Source: Otis tarda (Eukaryota; Chordata; Aves; Otidiformes; Otididae). Taken from it: a stretch of 64,000 nt of DNA. Below are positions 58,471-64,000 of the stretch, one piece after another. How positions within the stretch are numbered: the stretch's first letter is position 1; each line of letters starts with the position of its first letter. The translations under genes and the position numbers were made by a program. The stretch lies in assembly GCA_026413225.1 (NCBI GenBank), contig CM048553.1, positions 23,932,501 to 23,996,500 on the forward strand, in the 5' to 3' direction. The notes beneath the pieces were generated by a model. The model was not told the origin of the DNA. It made no database searches and saw only the letters and a program-made list of their open reading frames with translations.

Positions 58471-60600
58471 CTCTGTGCGCAATGAAAAGAAAGATGTACT
58501 TTTACATCTCACTTTATCCCTCTTATTTCAGACAGCTGTTTTAAGAAGAGCTGCTTAGATTTCTAAAAGTGCTTATTTCTTTCCAGTGGTTGTAAAGAAA
58601 ATCTAAGCAACTACCATAGGCACCTAAAATTGATCAGATGAATAGCAATCCAGAGAAACACTCACTTGCATAGGGACTAATAGAAGTCAGGATCATAACT
58701 TTGGAAAGAAAGTAATCTCAGTACTGAAAATGCAGCCATCCGTGAGTATGCTACAGGTTCTCTTAGGTCAGTGAAGAGCAAGTACTGGCCACAATAAACT
58801 GACAATATAAAAAAAAAAAAAACAACCCAACATTAAGAATGAGCAGAATTGAAACAGTGCAGATATTTGGCCACTGATATTTCATGTCTATCAAAAGTAG
58901 GTACTGAAGATGCAGCTCCATTAACTCATTTGTATCTTCTGGTGATTCATACCAGAGCTCAGGAGGAGAAGAACAGATTCAGCAGATTTTGAGTGGGTCT
59001 TAGACAGAGGAGTCAACGTGACTCAGACTTGGTTGTATAAGTAAATCTTTCCATAACAATTAATATTGTTTTGTGGTCTTTTAATATTCCATGTGGGTGC
59101 TTATAAAAAAAGGATGGGTTACTTTTATGTATGGCAATGTCCACACACACATGTGCACAAAAAACAGAGAAAGAATAGAACTTGAGTCTAAAATTAAATG
59201 TAACTCCATGGCAATGATATCTGTAGCAGGTGAAGGACAGAACACAAGATTGTTATTAAATAAATCATAATTTATTACACACGCCTGTATTTGAATGCCC
59301 AGTTAAGTACCTAATTACAGGAAAGATGCAATTGCTGTGTAAAACGATGTTAATTTTCAAACACATCTGCTGAGCTTAGGGTTGTAATTCAGGTACCTGC
59401 TCAGTTGCACACTGTTGTGCACCACCTGTGGAAAATATTTGTGTGCCTGTCAGGACTCTGGCACAGGTTATTAGTGAAGAAAACCGCAGCTTTGCAGGTT
59501 CAGCAGGCCGTCCCATGGTCTATCCAACATAGCTGACAAATTTCATTACGATTCCTAACTGAAGCTCTGGCAGTGCAACTTTTTCTTTTATTTTGATGAG
59601 GGGATGTGCAGGGAGAGCCCTTTCTCTGCTCAGACTGTAGATGCTTTTGATTTCTTGGATTTCATCTCCAGTTGATGAGTCCTCCACCGCGCTTACCTAC
59701 TTATTTTTTTTATTTTCTCTACTTCCTTGACACATGCTATACACCATTAGAGAGCAAAAAGTACTGCTAGAACTTCTATTCTTAGTGTTGGTCCATTTGC
59801 TTTGTTGATTATCATCCTAACTGTCAAAGAAGTGAAATGGCATTGCTTTGCAGTACCTGCACTCCATAATACTAGCTTTCATGTTGTTTTTCGGGTTTTG
59901 ACAGATAGAAACTGTTTCTGTTTTTCCTCATGACTGCTTTATGTGTGATATCGAACAGCTCAAAGTGACAGCTAAAACATAGCAAGCGGCACTAAAGGAC
60001 ATTTCTCAAATGTATTTCGTTGCCCTTTCTTCACATTGAAAATGTTAATAAGGCTCAAGACTACCTATGTTTTTCTACGGAGGATAGGATCTTTACTGCT
60101 TAAATATCTCTATAATCTTGTAAATATTCCTTCGGTGACAGATAATGTGGATTCCTTCTGGGAAGACTCTCTGATTTTTTTTGCAGGCTTGGTTCCAACA
60201 TATTATTTTAAAAGCTTCTTTCTTGGACCAAAAGTAACATTGTCTTACATATTCGTCTAGTTTACCATAAATTGCAGAGAATGAGATTGAGAGAATGGAT
60301 CACTATATGACTGACCTGGCAAGAGGCAAGTGAACAGTGAGGGAGGACAGGTAAGGAGACAGGAAAAAGCTAAAACGGTGGTGGAGCAACCATTTATTTC
60401 CAAGGAACTGAAGCCTAAGAGCTTTAAAGAGGACTGCAGCATTCTAGGGCAGCAGTTCTCTCCTTTGAAAAACAAATGTAGGCTACGAAACCAACACAGA
60501 AGCACGCATACGTCCATGCATACATGCACAAGTGCAGTGATCTATATAATGTATTACACACAAGCTCAGCTTTATTCCAGTATGCACCTATGGATTAAAG

Positions 60601-61230
60601 TCATAGAATCATAGAATAGTTTGGGTTAGAAGGGACCTTTAAAAGTCCAACCCCCCTGCAAGGAGCAGGGACATCTTCAGCCAGATCAGGTTGCTCAGAG
60701 CCTCATCTAACCTGATCTTGAATGTTTCCAGGGATGGTGCATCTACCACCTCTTTGGGAAATCTGTTCCAGTGTTCCACCACCCTCAGTGTAAAAAATTT
60801 CATCCTTATATCTAGTCTAAATCTGCATTCTTTTAGTTTAAAATCATTACCCCTCGTCCTATCACAGCAGGCCCTGCTAAAATGTTTCTCCCCATCTTTC
60901 TAATAGGCCCCCTTGAGGTACTGAAAGACCGCTACAAGGTCTCCCTGGAGCCTCCTCTTTTCTAGACTGAACAGCCCCAACTCTCTCAGCCTGTCCTCAT
61001 AGGACAGGTGCTCCAGACCTCTGATCATCTTCATGGCCCTGCCCTGGACTCTCTCCAGCAGGTCCATGTCCTTCCTATGTAGGGGACTCCAGAGTTGGAC
61101 GCAGTACTCCAGGTGGGGTCTCACAAGAGCAGAGTAGATGAGCAGAGTCACCTCTCTCAACCTGCTGGCCATGCTTCTTTTGACGCAGCCCAGGACGTGG
61201 TTGGCCTTCTGGGCTGTGAGCACGCATTGT
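60601..61230 (-). mobile_element. CR1 LINE, 5'-truncated, antisense
   Basis: It starts with the reverse complement of the CR1 tail (TCATAGAATCATAGAATAG) and GTTTGGGTTAGAAGGGACC. On the minus strand an open frame at 60900-61223 reads the ORF2 C-terminus: [39 protein letters not shown], then [20 protein letters not shown]. This copy keeps the segment deleted from the 30496 copy. It ends in the middle of ORF2 at about GCACGCATTGT, only some 350 bp upstream of exon 3. Confidence 0.95.
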
Positions 61231-61518
61231 TTCTAACCAACTGAATTAAATAGGAAAATAGTAAAATTTCAACTACATTAAATGGAGTCTAATTTTGTGC
61301 ATGTATTTGTACATAACAGAAGATTTGTGTATTCATAAGAAACTAAAAAGCTATCATTCATAGGTAGTTATATATCTGCTAAACAGCGATGGCCCAATCA
61401 TATTGTTTTGTTAGGCAAAATTAGCATTTTCAATCTCTTCTTAGTATGATAACATTTTAAGTATGTTTTTACTCTCCATTTACATACTAACTTCACCAAA
61501 AGCAAATAAATTGAGTAA

Positions 61519-64000
<2,482 letters not shown>

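Overview
The window is vertebrate nuclear DNA, almost certainly from a bird. The evidence is eight insertions of the CR1 LINE family, several ending in the avian CR1 3' signature (repeats of ATTCTATG), two solo LTRs of kinds I recognise from bird genomes, AT-rich intronic sequence and canonical GT-AG introns. The LTR types suggest a neoavian rather than a galliform, but this is from memory and weak.

Only one host gene is supported: the plus-strand zinc-finger gene ZNF804B. Two coding exons are visible. Exon 2 (37103-37246) is 48 codons and carries the single U1/matrin-like C2H2 finger. Exon 3 (61579-61709) encodes 43 codons plus two bases of a split Cys codon, giving a basic, lysine-rich segment. 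Both match the ZNF804 family closely and fit ZNF804B better than ZNF804A. The first exon and the large last exon, which holds most of the protein, lie outside the window. The rest of the window is the 3' part of intron 1 (1-37102), all of intron 2 (37247-61578, 24.3 kb) and the 5' part of intron 3 (61710-64000).

The introns hold old mobile elements. Intron 1 has CR1 fragments at about 3542, 24169, 29292 and 30496, and two solo LTRs in the same direction as the gene, at 10545-11107 with an imperfect 5-bp target duplication and at about 14635-15729. Intron 2 has CR1 copies at 41939, 48914, 55624 (2.8 kb, covering most of ORF2) and 60601. There are also TA and CA/TG simple repeats, a 116-bp polypyrimidine tract, a perfect 15-bp inverted repeat at 44541-44577 and a few short direct repeats. 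Several AT-rich stretches with clustered homeodomain, SOX or POU-type motifs are candidate conserved noncoding elements, which only alignment could confirm.

I saw no RNA gene, CRISPR array, operon or second protein-coding gene. The open frames outside the two exons are short, unspliced and unlike any family I know, or they belong to CR1 or LTR sequence. I found no convincing undescribed biological system here. The items most worth checking are the candidate regulatory elements, the sense-oriented LTRs with a polyadenylation signal and the hairpin in intron 2.
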